This document shows, piece by piece, positions 1 through 12,113 of a DNA stretch of 64,000 nt. The number at the start of each line of letters is the position of its first letter. Within the stretch, counting starts at the first letter, position 1. Source of the DNA: Aaosphaeria pasadenensis (taxonomy: Eukaryota; Ascomycota; Dothideomycetes; Pleosporales); assembly GCA_022813625.1 (NCBI GenBank), contig JAKLMB010000012.1, positions 124,001 to 188,000 of the forward strand. Direction: 5' to 3'. Position numbers and translations under genes: made by a program. The notes under the pieces are model-generated. The model had not been told where the DNA came from, did not search any database, and saw only the letters and a program-made list of their open reading frames with translations.

Positions 1-65
1 AAAAATGACCTTTGGGAGTATTTATGGTAGCCAAAGTACCACACTGACAGTATCCATTCAAGCCA

Positions 66-568
66 CTAAAAGTCTCGCAGGGCCGTTGTTAACCATTGGG
101 AATCGATCCAGCGCTGATGTTCAAGGATCGGCTTTACAGCCATGGAGTCAGTGCCTCGGCTCCAAAAGGCCACCGATTGATGCAATACGGCAGATAAAAT
201 GCTTTTGTGGATGAGAGTGGACCTTTGATGCCGAAAATTAAACACGACGCGTACATGTTCCATGAGGTATCGCGGAGTAACATTGGGTCTGGAGGTGGCA
301 AAGGTCAGTAGCAGAGCGATAAGGAAACGTTGAACGGGAATCCAGTGGCATCTACCATTCTCCTGTAACCCATATTCCCACCTATGTATTCCTCTAACAA
401 TCGGATGACATTAATATAAGACTGTTCGAAAGTCAGTTGTACATTCTCCAATGTATGTGATACCCCCATTTCGATGAACACTTGTTTGTGCCGATGTTGT
501 CTTTCGAACATACGGAATACATTGTCACTGCCAGGGTCTATTCCGAATGCTGACATGCTAAAAGACAT
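66..568 (-). CDS. Small hypothetical protein near window edge (two exons, tentative)
   Basis: I do not recognise this gene. An ATG at 568 opens a reading frame with good fungal codon texture. A 47-nt intron (289-335, GTTCAA donor, CTACTGAC branch-like motif, CCAG acceptor) would join it to a second open stretch ending in TAG at 66, giving about 151 residues. Visible pieces include ENVQLTFEQSYINV and RHQRSTLIHKS, which look like ordinary soluble protein. No signal peptide or membrane span is apparent. The donor is non-consensus, so the alternative is a fragment of a decayed larger gene extending past the left edge. Confidence is low on function and moderate that this once coded. Confidence 0.35.
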
Positions 569-2474
569 ATCTCAAGAAGGTTGGAGTGTTGCACTGGTCA
601 CTTCAAGCATCACGTTGCTTTAAATTGACGATGTATAGCTTCGCGGAAGAAGACCCACTACCATAACCTCTGATAGTCACAAAGAGAAACCCTTAGAGCA
701 ATACAATGAGTTCAAATACATGCACACTTTACCAACTGTTCTTCACGATCCGTCGGCAGTGCAAGAATCATAGCCGAATATTGGTTACAGACTTTATATG
801 GCAATATGTAAATATGCTTTCTCCACGGTACATATTCCCTTCATCCATATATTCCCGCTGCTGAAGCAGCACTGCAGAGTCAACCAGCACCAGGCCAGGT
901 TTCTCAAATTCACTAGCGCCCACAACATGAAACAGTGAACAGAGCAGAGTAAACTATCGAAATCTACCAGCTGCATCCTGCTGTCCAACTCTACTGTACT
1001 AACAATCTAGTACCTGGTGAGAATATGTACCCTGTTCAGATAATTTCCATAGATATCATAGTAATCGACTGTGAGATGGACTCTTCGATCACTCCTGCTG
1101 GTGTGAGGCCCGTTACTGCTTGAGCAATTAGCTACGTTCTCAATGCTCTAGAGGAAGTGGGACTTGCACGACAATGGCTGTATAAGCTCCTGTAGGCGGG
1201 TATGCGTACGATTCGACTTCCCGCTGGATTCTTGCTCTTTTTCGGGGGTCGTTCGAGAACATATTTTGAGGGTCGAATGAGACAACGATCGGCATGGTGA
1301 CAGCAGGGTTTTAGAGTCTTTTTGTGGTAGTTGAAAGAAATAAGTAGTAGAGATGAACAAAAGGTATCAGAGAATTCAGATGTGGATTGTAGAGAATAAC
1401 ACGGAAAGAGAAGCCTTTTATGTTTCCCGAAGTTGTGATAACATGGAGCGCTGTGTTAGAATCCATCTGCTAACTATTCCTAAAGACAATTTGAAACCGA
1501 ACGGAGCGAACTTGTGTGCTACGCCGCAAAGAAGCAGACATAATATGCCTCACTATCTTATAGTCCTGTGGTCGTTTTTCAAACCTTTCAGGATGCTTAT
1601 GTCTTCATCCGTTTGCTGTTGCGACGCCAGGCGTAGTTCGATTGGAAACCTTCATTGATTTTATTCTGGCACATACCTCTATTGAAGTATTGCATTTCAT
1701 GGCACTACATAGCAATTCAATTAGCAAAATGTCACAGCGTAGTGTGGTTGAAAGTTTTGTCTGCTCATGGAGACATCCTGTGATGCAGCGCAGAATGGGC
1801 TAGTGGGATGCGGCTGATTGATGCAGTATCGCGGCACAGAGACACCTACGCAAGCGTCAGCGCGAAAAGTTCATGACTTGCAAGTATAAAAATGGATTGA
1901 GATGAATTGAAAGGACGGAATGGCACAAATCAAGGCTGCGATACCAACCACTACAGCTGCCAGGCCGCGACTCCGCCTACACTGCGAGCATAATTATTCT
2001 TGACACTCTATTGACGCAGTATCGCGGCACAGTGACCCCTCGCATGCATCCGCTGCCCAAGAAGGGAATATTGGAGGGCTTGGTTGACCACAAGCATCCG
2101 GCATGGACAGCTGTAATCCAATACATCTAGTTAAGCGCGCGGTCTGGCAAAGCTAAGCGGTGGTGGTGTTAATAGAGCCGCGGGGTTGTTACACTACAGC
2201 CCACGCCCACGTCCGCACGAAACAATGGTTCGCGCCGACGTCCAAGAAGTTACGAAACCTTAAGAAGTTTATTTCAAGCTGATCCCTCTCCCTGTTAGAT
2301 GCCTTAATTGCACGCAAAGTGACTGCTACCTCTGTACTCAATTGTATGCATGCCATTGTTGCCCGCAACCTTGTGCTTACGGGTCACCTGGTTTCCCCAA
2401 CCTCGTCTGCCACTCTTGCAACAAGGTCTTGCTTTTTCCACTTCTTCCACTTCTTCCACTGCCATCACCTCGCC
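569..2474. other. Gene-free stretch, about 1.9 kb
   Basis: No convincing coding frame on either strand; open frames are short and without family signals. It contains the direct repeat pair annotated at 1818-2040. At the end lies the pyrimidine-rich leader of the kinase gene, including a short TTCCACTTC tandem near 2437-2460. Confidence 0.5.
1818..2040. repeat. Direct repeat pair of about 30 bp
   Basis: Copies at 1818-1847 and 2011-2040 share the core GCAGTATCGCGGCACAG with only a few mismatches outside it. The core TATCGCGG also appears near 268 and 12270. The pair is 163 bp apart and lies in otherwise gene-free DNA; it may be the remnant of a small dispersed element. Confidence 0.5.
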
Positions 2475-3947
2475 ATGACCTCTCCTCCCCCAACGCCTCC
2501 TGCAGAGGTCCCTTCTGATGAACAGTTCTTCAGATTCAAAGAGACGGGCGCGCCTTGCGAGTGGATTGAGGAATATCGGCCTGGAGGTTTTCACCCAGTC
2601 AATCTTGGAGATACATTCCATGATGGCAAGTACAAGGTTATCAGAAAGCTTGGAGCCGGTTCGTTTTCCACTGTGTGGCTAGCCGTGAGCACAGGGTATG
2701 TTTCCTACATTCTCATTTCCCTATTCCTTGTCTCTTGCTTGTGATTCGTATCTCTGACACGAACTGCTGCCATAGCACACCGCGATATGTCGCCCTCAAG
2801 ATAATGATTGCCAAGGCACCTGGTACGAACACGGAGCTCTGCATCCTTGATCACCTCTCGAAACAGGCACCTGGAGACATCAGGGCCCAGCATGTCACTG
2901 CACCTTTGGACATCTTTCAACATCAAGGCATTAACGGCAAGCATCAGTGCCTAGTGTTCGAGCTTATGGGCGGGACTGCTGCTTCAGTAGTAGAAGAATT
3001 ACCAGAGAACAAACCAAAGAAGTACGGAAAGAGACAGAGGTATCCTAAATGGATGGCTAAGAGAATACTTCTCCATGGACTCCGTGGCCTCGCCTTCCTT
3101 CATCAAAATGGTGTGGTGCACGGTGACGTCCAACCAGGCAACCTGCTCTTCTCTATTGCGGACATCAGCCCTACAGAAGAAGAAAGTCTAAAGCAGGACG
3201 AAGCTAGCACTGCAGTACCCGTGCATAGGGTCGATGGGAAGGCTGATAGATGGGCGCCGAAGAATCTGTATCTGAAACAGCCGCTATACGATCGTGTGCA
3301 AGTTGGTCCAGAAACCTGTGTAAAGCTGTCGGATTTAGGATCAGGTGTGCCGCCCCACAAAGAAGCACCCTAAAGACATAAGACTGTTGCATTCTAACCA
3401 CATACTTATAGCTTTCTGGTTGGCTGAGCGTCCTAGCAAAACGGTTACACCTATTGGTCTCCGCGCACCAGAGCTAATTCTCCACCAATCATTCGGCTTG
3501 GGCATTGACATTTGGAGCTTTGGATGCCTGATATTTGAGTTTTTGACGGGAAGGGCGCTATTCGCCATCGGGATGTTTGGTTGCAGTCAGAAAGCTCAAG
3601 AAGATGCGGACGATGAACACCTTATCCAGCTCAACGACGTTATTCGACCTCTACCCGACTCTATGATGACTGTTTGGCCGCGCGCTAGCAAGTGGTACAC
3701 ACCTGGCCACCAGCGCCTACAGCCACACAGCGACGAAGAGCCAGATAGCGACGAAGAGTCATACAGCGACGTAGAGCCGTACATATACCCGTCTCTCGAA
3801 GAGCTCTTTGCAGAGGAAAAGTCGCCCGAGATTGATGATGAGGAATCCGCAGTCGTGTGCTCACTAATGCAGCAGATCTTTGAATACGACCCGGCAAAGC
3901 GGCCGTCAGCGGATGATCTGCTCAAGCATCCTTGGTTCTCAGAGTAA
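2475..3947 (+). CDS. SRPK-like serine/threonine protein kinase
   Basis: Protein kinase of the SRPK/CMGC type often found in lineage-specific copies in filamentous fungi; family members phosphorylate Ser/Arg-rich proteins. The model joins 2475-2695, 2776-3344 and 3412-3947 (441 residues). Visible motifs are the glycine loop LGAGSFSTVW near residue 63, the lysine strand YVALKI near 80, the catalytic loop HGDVQPGN near 190 (HGD in place of HRD, as is common in these fungal copies), the metal site DLGS near 260, and DIWSFGCLIFEF in the F helix. The catalytic Lys and both Asp are present, so it is probably active. The region between kinase lobes carries an acidic DEE repeat near 3730-3775. An in-frame ATG at 2346 would add 43 residues, but that part looks like a translated pyrimidine-rich leader. 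Confidence 0.85.
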
Positions 3948-4457
3948 ATGCCACCCCCTGTAGAAGGAGATCCATTAGGGAGAGCAAAGTACTTGTTCGA
4001 TGTGGTGCGAATACGAATTTCATCAGGGGTTAGATGATTATACTTCTTACAATTAGATATGGTGTGGTATCTATTAAGATCAACCACTTCATTCAAGAAT
4101 CAAACCAAGTCGAGCAGATGGTGCGAATGTGCAGTACTATTGAAAAAGGCATGATATAACTCCACCAGGACCTCAGTCACCACGAAAATCCATCCTCTGC
4201 AAAAAAAAATGTAATTCATTATATTCGTCCATGTGTCCTTCTTGGCGACTTCTATCGTTACATATGCACATTATGCTTTCCTCGTATTTTACAGAAATTC
4301 TGCTGCTTCCTTATTTGCAGTATCATAAAAAAGATTTGCCATGCCATCTGGTTCTCATATGTTGTACAGAAAATAGTAGAACTGAAATTTGTGTTTGCTT
4401 CGTGTCAGGGAAACTTAGATCTCACCGAGAAGGAGGGCAGGACTATGTCCTCCCTGC
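3948..4457. other. Convergent 3' intergenic region
   Basis: It lies between the stops of the kinase (+) and PET127 (-). It has an A-run at 4201-4210 and AT-rich DNA consistent with 3' ends. No gene seen. Confidence 0.5.
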
Positions 4458-6729
4458 CTATTCACTACCAGGTCCCATGGGGCGGTAAACAACCTTCCCT
4501 TTCACCTTCTCGATCTCATCCTGCTCGAGTCTCCACTTCCTCCCCTTTTCACTATACCGTTGGATGACAGCCCTATATGACCGTAGCTGTTTGTCCAACT
4601 CCTCATTTCTGGAAGAAAACATGACTTTCCTACGATTTGTAAGTTCCTTGTACCTGCGGGCCGCCAGTTCTGGGGATAGCTCTTTGATGTGGTATTTCAG
4701 CTCCCAGTTGTCTTCCGGCGTGAGTTTGCGGGGTCGCGCGACAGGAGTGTCGTTTACGCGGCTGCTTACGGACAGCATCCAACCAGTGAAATGGTCGGGG
4801 ACCGAGGACGCGGGATCTTCTGGGGCGGCGGCTGGTGACTCTGATGTTTCTGATGTTACTGATGTTTCTGGCGACGCTGCCGATTGTGGTGTCGATTTGG
4901 ATTCGGTTTCTGGTAGTTCACTGGAAAGGACTGGCTTCTCCTCGCGGATTCCGTGGATATGTTCGCGCTCGAAGGCTTTGACGAGCTCGTTCCTTTGGCT
5001 TTGGATGGCGTCTGCTTCATCTTCCGTGACTGGCTCTGCGAAGACGTACATGTAAGGCGTGTTAACCTCCGTCCGTGTCTCGAAATGCAACCGTATAGAC
5101 TGTAGTCATTAGCCAAAGTAAAAAGCGACAATTACTAGGGAAACTCACGGATTCTGGATACTTCTCTATAGAACGCTGGAGGAGCTTATCAAGAAGCGAG
5201 ATACTGAGCTTAAATTCCTGATCGCCCAGGCACGTGTCTTGCTGGCCATGAAGTACTCGATCCATGTCCGACAGGCTCAGATATTGGAAGCCGAAAATGC
5301 GCTCGATGTTATGATAGGCGACAAATATACCATCCATGCGGCCCATGCGAACCTGTAGAGAGTATTTGAGCATAGTTGCACGAGTCATATCGTAGAATTC
5401 ACGCTCGAAGGATTCCCATTCGCCTTGATCATAACGAAGTTGGTATCCAGCGCCTGTCTCGTACTGTTTGTGGTCCATGCGGATCGAGACCACGGCTCTC
5501 GTCTTTAGATCAAAAACGCCTGTGCCCGGTAATCGCGTGTCGTGAGCGTCAAGTTGTGAGCGCATGAGGAAATTTCCAAGCTTCGAGTAGTGGAAACAAC
5601 GTCTGGAGTCATCTTCTGTGGGGGTTGCGTCGGTGTTTGTGCGGCGAAACTTCTCAAATTCATCACGTGAACTAGTGAGAAGTTTTTCTAGGGAGTGCCC
5701 AAGCCAGCTCATAATGTTGGGAGTATCGTATGCCTTGTCGGCATCAATCGCGTAAATGCCATTCTTCCTCCTGAGGAAGATGGCGCTCGGCCCCCTCGTG
5801 ATCTTAGAGAACTTCCCCAAGGCAGCTTCGCTAGGCTCGTGCTTCGACTTCGGATTCGTTACACCTTTTGAACTAGAAGAAAGTGGAAAGTTTCTAGATA
5901 ATTGCGAGAGCAGCAGCGGCCGATTATGAGACAAAAGGAAATGGAAGTGCTGCAACGCCCCTGTCATGCTGGATGTGGAACCGGTGAACTTGGTACCTTC
6001 TCTCTCCGTGATTGCCAGCAATTCCTTGTCCTTGGACGAAGTCTTGTATTCAGTGAGCGCGCTATAGTCGAACTCGGTGGCAGGCATGATCTTCTCTAGG
6101 TAGGGGTCGAAGTTGTAGACGCGGGATCGGGGGTCCTGGAGCCGGTAGACGCCAGGATTGAATAGGACTCTGTCAAGCCCGTAGGACAACTTCGGTATTG
6201 GCGGAATCTCGTGGTCAACGGGCTTGAATTCAAGACTATCGGAAGTGATGGTCTCCGTAGGGAGCGACGCTAAGGGATCTTTGTGCTTTTTGGGCCTTTC
6301 TTCAGCCTCTTCAACCTTTGCGGCATCTCCTGATCTCCCGCGTAGCATAGCCTCTTTGAGAGATAAGGCTTCACCGGCTCCGACATCTTGAGCTTTACTC
6401 TTAGCCTTTTCAGCGGCTCTCAATGCCTTCCGTGCGTCACGGGCTTCCGCTCGTGTAAGTCTCTTCTTCAGTTGCCTCCGCGAACGATGGTTCAGGGCTG
6501 CTCCCTCTACTTTTGAGGTATTGTTTTTGGAGGGAACTTTCCGTATGACTTTAATCAATTTGTCGATTGCGATGTTAGCGTATTTGGGCTTTCTCTTGGG
6601 TTTTTGGAGCGATGGTGTGGTGGAAAGAGGTCGGAGGCGTGGAGGCGCTATCAAAGCGCGCGTCGAGCAGAGAGGGCATATCGAAGGTTGTTGCCGTGGG
6701 GCTGCTCGAAGGAGCTTACGAGTTAACAT
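4458..6729 (-). CDS. PET127: Mitochondrial Pet127-like RNA-processing factor
   Basis: Pet127 is a membrane-associated mitochondrial protein needed in yeast for 5' processing and turnover of mitochondrial mRNAs. The model has two exons, 6729-5149 and 5099-4458, with a 49-nt intron (GTGAGT...CTACAG) in phase 0, giving about 740 residues, close to the yeast length. The N-terminus is a typical presequence, Arg-rich and low in acids (MLTRKLLRAAPRQQ). A basic coiled stretch follows, then the conserved core with STSSMTGALQHFHFLLSH, RLPGTGVFDLKTRAVVSIR and GIFVAYHNIERIFGFQY. The C-terminal exon holds FETRTEVNTPYMYVFAEPV and then a low-complexity Ser/Glu/Pro region. I chose the ATG at 6729 because it starts the presequence; nothing upstream in frame has an ATG. 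Divergent to the PH/LRR gene. Confidence 0.85.
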
Positions 6730-8453
6730 AGAATTGATGAGGATGTGGGGTAACAATGGGATCAGTAGCGACGCGGAATGTTTTGATCACGGCCGGTGCG
6801 CGTGGGCAGAGCTTGGCGGCAATGATGTGATTGACGAGGTCGTCGTAATAGATTGATACTAACAATTCCTCATACGAGGGTATCTTGATGGGATGAGACT
6901 AAAGAAAATTATGTCGGTGTTTCGGAATAACTGACAGTTCCGACCCTTCCGACGCTCCAGATCACATGATCGCGCACGAGACGCCAACAGGGAAGAAATT
7001 ACCCAGCCACTTTGGGATGAAACGGACAGAACATGAAACCATCACCATTACACCATAGGTACTCGACCTTGTCCTATCTCAACATCATTAGCCTACCTTG
7101 GTGTAGGCCAGTCACTATTGCTTGTATACGGTTGTACCTCTTACCGTATTATAGTATTCTATCAATAGATTTACCTAGCAAGCGAGCAGGATCCTCCCAT
7201 CGATTGGGGCACACGCACTTCGTATCCCCATCGTATCTACTACATACAAGTACAAGCAATAAACAACGAGTACCGCGGTGATGAATCGTGAGACTCGGGC
7301 TAGGAGAGAAACGTTCCATCGAAAGACAATGGGTGCGGTTCATGCAGCATGACATTACATTGTCTTGCCTTGCCTGCAACCTGAGACTTGAAGGCTTGTC
7401 AGCTTGCCTTGCGGGCGGTACCATAATAATCCTGGGCAATTGAGATCTGCAAGGCGACGTAATCCCCATCTCAACCGCAGGAAACTCGCGTACGTACGAT
7501 CGAGTCGAATCGCATCCTGACCTATTCCCTGACCTGTAGGAGGGGATTCCCACATTCTCGGTCACATCAAAACGGGATCGACCTGCTGGCTGTTCCCGTC
7601 CGTTCTCCTTGTCATTCTTCTTCTGACCGTTTAATCATCCTTCTTCCATTTTCGGGACGTTGCGCGCATCGTTCGTTATCTTCGTTTCAGCAATAACATT
7701 CATTCTTGTATTACCGCAACCAGCCAACTGCTCACTTCTCCTCTACGCCTCTTCCCAAGTCCGTCACCAACAGACACCTGTCAATTGTCAACACGCCCTG
7801 TTTGGTCTTCGGCCCTGACACCCTGAGTATTATTTTTGTTCCTTTTGCTTGATTGCTCCGCCACGCGCTCGGTCCTTCATTGGTTGGGCCCATCAACCGG
7901 ACTACCCGACCGAAACCTCCAATCGGTGGGCTGTAGTGCGTGTGTGGTGGTCTTGGTCTTGGGGTGTGCACGTATCCGGAGCGTGTGTGCGTCTGAATGA
8001 CAATTGCGATCAACTGTTTTCTCATCTCCTTCAATCTTCTCTTTCTTTCTCACCTCGCCTCGCTTCCATCCACTATGTTGACAGCCAACTTCTGCGCCCT
8101 CGCTTTCACATGAAGACTATCGGATGCGGCTTCAGTCCAGCTTGATTCGGCCCTCGTCTCCCCACACCCACATCTCAACCGCGTGCTCTCTATCGCGCTT
8201 ATCCACGCCCGTCATAAGCTCCAACGGCTAACCTCTCATGATTGTCGCATTGGGCCGCTGATTGGCCACGTTCAACCTCACCTCTCCTGCAACTACTGTG
8301 AGCTCGCCTGCTCAACCCTCTCGTGTCACTACTAGTACTCCCTCGTCCCTCCCGTCCCTCCGAAACCTCGAAAGTCCCGCATGAACGTTTCCTTTCTTCG
8401 CTGAGCTCTCGCTGAGCTGCGTGTGCGCTGCAGACCATCGGGTCTCCCACACA
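6730..8453. promoter_or_regulatory. Divergent intergenic region with long pyrimidine-rich leader
   Basis: It separates PET127 (-) from the PH/LRR gene (+). The part from about 7580 to 8450 is rich in CT tracts and looks like a long transcribed leader of the plus-strand gene. A TAATAG/ATAGTATTC AT-rich patch lies near 7140-7170. No coding gene seen; open frames here are incidental. Confidence 0.45.
8075..8404 (+). promoter_or_regulatory. Four short upstream ORFs before the PH/LRR gene
   Basis: ATG-to-stop frames lie at 8075-8113 (12 codons), 8110-8145 (11 codons, overlapping the first), 8238-8261 (7 codons) and 8381-8404 (7 codons). All end before the main ATG at 8454. If they lie in the mature leader they would lower or regulate translation of the main frame. 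Whether a leader intron removes any of them cannot be seen. Confidence 0.4.
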
Positions 8454-11400
8454 ATGACCAAGGAAAGCAAGCGGCGAAGCATCTTTGGGCTTTCCGGCCT
8501 ACAAAGCTTCAAAGATGACCAGGAACCCTCCAATCTGCTACGAAAGCGGAGGACTGCCTCGATAATGACGAGCCTGTCTGCAGTATCGACCCAATATGGC
8601 GACGACGAGGCAGTCGACGGCGCCTCCGCGACCACGCCCTCGCCTTCCGCAAGGCCCTCGATCGTGCGCAGCGCAGGCAATCGCACAAGCGCTGTATTCA
8701 ATTCCCTCAGAGGCAGTCCCCTGCTAGATGGCGAGGAATTCGTACCTACACTCGCAAATCGTTCCCGTACTCTTTCGAACAACTGGGCTATACCGGACGA
8801 CCCTTCGCGGAGCCGCCAAGTTCTCCAGCATGGCGAGGTACAGACAAGTAGCTCCATGTTTCGAAAGAAGAAGGAATACCTAGTTCTTACTGAGACCCAT
8901 CTGATGAGATTTAAAAACCAACCCAAGGCTACCGAGGCTTTCCCACTGTGAGTGAAGCTTGCCATGAAATGTGAATCACTTTATTAATTGACATCCAGAA
9001 TCGTCCCCTCTTTCTCGCGAGCATCGTCTTCGTATCGACATAGTCAAAGTCCCTCTGCCGGTTCCTACGAGTTCCCCTCTGCTGCATCGGATACATCTGG
9101 TGATCGTGATCTTGGGACCCCATTGCGCCAGATCGTTGCTGTCCACCAGCTCGACGATGGTCGGCCACACTTTGCCTTCGAGATTGCATACCTTGACGAC
9201 GAGACGAACCACGCCTCGTCCATGACTTTGCAATTTGGAGACGCAGATGACATGCATAGATGGCTTGCCAAGATTCGAGACGCAGCTAATCGCGTAAGGC
9301 TGGCTGACTCGAACCCCCTGTCTGCATACAATTCGCATCTGGCTGCACGAGTAGTTGAGGCAGAACGTGATTATGTACCCCCGCATTATTCCATATACAA
9401 GGTTGTTTCACGTCCTTTGGCGAAGCCAGGAACAAGGGCGTCATCCGACGATCTAACCAAGGCGCTCTCTGTCGTATGTTTTCTTGCTATTGGCGTGCAT
9501 AAAGTTCACATTATCCCACTGTTCAAACCTCCTTCGCAACGATCGTCGAGTCCATCTCTCTCCGCGCAAAACACTCAGTCCTCGTATGGTGTGCTGAACA
9601 TTACCGAGCTTCGTGTGAGCGAGGTAGATGACAACTTCGAACTAACTTTCAGGTGTGTTATCTAATTTGATTGATCTTTCACTGCACTTACTAAATGACT
9701 TTTCAGACTACCTTTTCAGAAGCCCAAGGTCCTATATCTTGCCTCTCTAGCCTCCCATGACATCGCAGTCAGACTGCGCTATGTTGAGGAGAACTTACGC
9801 CCCGAATGGGAGTCCAGACCGTACCAATTCATTGTTCCTGATGCCGTCAAACATGATATTCTTCGACAGAGCAGTCCCCGGCCGATTGACCAGGATTCCC
9901 TTGATCGTCTTCTCACTGGATATTGCATTTCGTACAATGTAAAGCCTGAAAACATTCGGTACCAGATCACTTATCCCCAGGAGGATTATCCACGTTTCGA
10001 GCTATTGCGACCGATTGGTATAAGGAGAGATCACTACACTGCATTGGAGCTACTCGCAGTGATGAGGTCATTGCGATACAATGAAGGATTCGGCTCAATA
10101 TCCTTTAAGGATGTCCCTCTGGATGCTCTCAACGGTGTGTTTGACGAGTATGGAGCGGAACACGTATGTGCCAAAACGAAGCGTGGGACTCCCGTTCGCT
10201 TGGATGCCGAGGAGCTGAATCGATCATGTCTATTGGTTCAGGAGATTCGTGCTCTAGCAATAACGAGTCGAAGATTGCGGAGGCTTGACTTCTCAGCATG
10301 CATTACCAGGAAACCTAAAGATCACATGAGTTCTTCGTCCAGAGGCCGTGATATGGGTTGCGGCATTGTAGAGGCCCTATTCCCGCTGTGCAAGTACCAG
10401 ACTACCAATGTGGACTGGATAGCCTTGAACAACATTACACTGGGCGACACCGATCTGGACTATTTGGTTGCCGCGGCAGTCGAGAGGTCTTGTCACCTAC
10501 GTGGTCTAGAGCTGAGTGGGTGCGGCTTGACAGATCGCACGTTGTCTCTCATATTAGACTCTCTCCGGTCACAAGAAAATACATTCGAAGCCCTGGATCT
10601 GTCTGCAAATCCCGTGCGCTTATCGCCAGCTCTTTTCGACTCGCAGATCGGCGTTTTTGGTTACCTCACCAAGCTCAACTTGTCAAATCTTGCTCGCAGC
10701 TCAGGAATAGAGCCACTTATTTCGGTCGAGACCTTCCAGGCCTGGAGATTGCAGGAGTTGATCTTGAGTGGGACTTCATTAAATCCAGCCATGGTAGATG
10801 CAATAGCTAGGTGTGTACGATTCCTAGAATGGGTTTAAAAGCTGCTAACTGTCCCAGTTATCTTGTTAATTATAAGCAATCGAAGGCATTGACCGAGCTA
10901 AAGCTGGATCATTGCTATCTCACTGGTCGGGATATTGCATATTTGCTGCATTCGATGACCGAGGTCGCCGGCCAAGCTCGAGAACTGCATTTCGACATCA
11001 GTGAGAATGACATCGAGAAGAATCTTGACGAGCTCACGAAAGCCATAGCGAGCGGACTCACGCCTTCACGGCTATCCGTAAGACTGATTGAATTTGACGA
11101 GGAGACGGATTTCCGGAAAATGATCCAAGCATTGACTGTTAACAATACTATTCGACAATTGGACATATCACGAGCTTCGTTGCCATCCGACGCATCAGCC
11201 CCCACGACCGAGGCTCTGGAGAAAATGTTCGCCGAGAATACGTCTCTGGAGTGGTTGGACATCAGTGGTGAAGACTCTCGCTTAGAGACAACGAAACTCG
11301 GGGTTGGGATCAACAGGGCGCTGAAAGGTCTGCAGTATAACACAACTTTACAAGTGCTGTACATCAGATGTAAGTCCATCTGGATGCCGTTCTAAGATCT

Positions 11401-12113
11401 ATCACTGACAAAATACAGTCCAGAAGCTTGGTTTGCAGGGTGCAAGTACGCTGGCTGATGTTCTCAAAGTCAACACAACTCTGCGAGAATTGTATTGCGA
11501 AAATAATGGCATTGCCTTGAGTGGTTTTACCGACTTGGTCAACTCATTACATCGCAATACCACCCTGTTATACCTCCCATCAATGCAAGAAAGTCGACAG
11601 CTTGCACTGAAGCAAACCGAGGATCAAGTGAAGCAAATGCAAAGCGAAAACTCTCCACAAGCAAATGGCCGATCGACATCCGTCCGATCTAAGATCGCGA
11701 GCAAAGTGTCCGGAAAAACCACGCGAGAGCGTGCTCCGTCAATGATTTTGTCTGATCAGGACATCAAGGCCGCCTTGGGTTTGGTCGATGAGAGCTGGAG
11801 TAGACAGGACTATCGGTTGCAACAATACCTCCAACGCAACTTCAATATCGCAAACGGCATCGAGGTAGCCTTGGAGGTTGACGAGGAAGAATTCGAGCGT
11901 CCGGATACCGCCCTCAGTATCAGTAAAATTGTCGAAAAGGTCACAATCGATACCACCCCTACCGTGGAGAAAGACTTGCAGCTTGGGCTGGAGATAGAGA
12001 CGCAGAAAAAGGAACGGGAGCGACGCGGCACGTTGACGTCGATTGAAAAAGAGATCCAGATGTCGTATGCCGAGAATGTACGAGCATTCAATCGGAATCG
12101 ACTCCCATCTTAG
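8454..12113 (+). CDS. PH-domain leucine-rich-repeat protein (CARMIL-like layout)
   Basis: Five exons: 8454-8947, 8999-9652, 9707-10810, 10858-11369 and 11419-12113, with introns of 47-54 nt. Predicted length is 1152 residues. After a Ser-rich N-terminus, residues about 128-270 read as a split pleckstrin-homology fold (LQHGEVQT, KKEYLVLTETHLMRFKN, then FEIAYLD and ADDMHRWLAKIRDAA). From about residue 450 to 860 come ribonuclease-inhibitor-type leucine-rich repeats, for example LRGLELSGCGLTDRTLSL, FEALDLSANPVRL and LRELYCENNGIALSGF. The C-terminal 180 residues are charged and probably coiled. A PH domain followed by RI-type LRRs recalls CARMIL-type actin regulators, but the fungal family is poorly characterised, so role and partner are inference. 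Main ATG chosen as the first in the frame; see the upstream ORFs. Confidence 0.85.

Noticed and set aside
3596..4096. 166-codon minus-strand frame under the kinase gene
   Set aside because: It is the antisense shadow of the acidic, Ser-coding part of the kinase exon.
7033..8145. Several open frames in the PET127 / PH-LRR interval
   Set aside because: Short, on both strands and skewed by pyrimidine-rich DNA; no motif. Only the small ATG-stop uORFs are kept.
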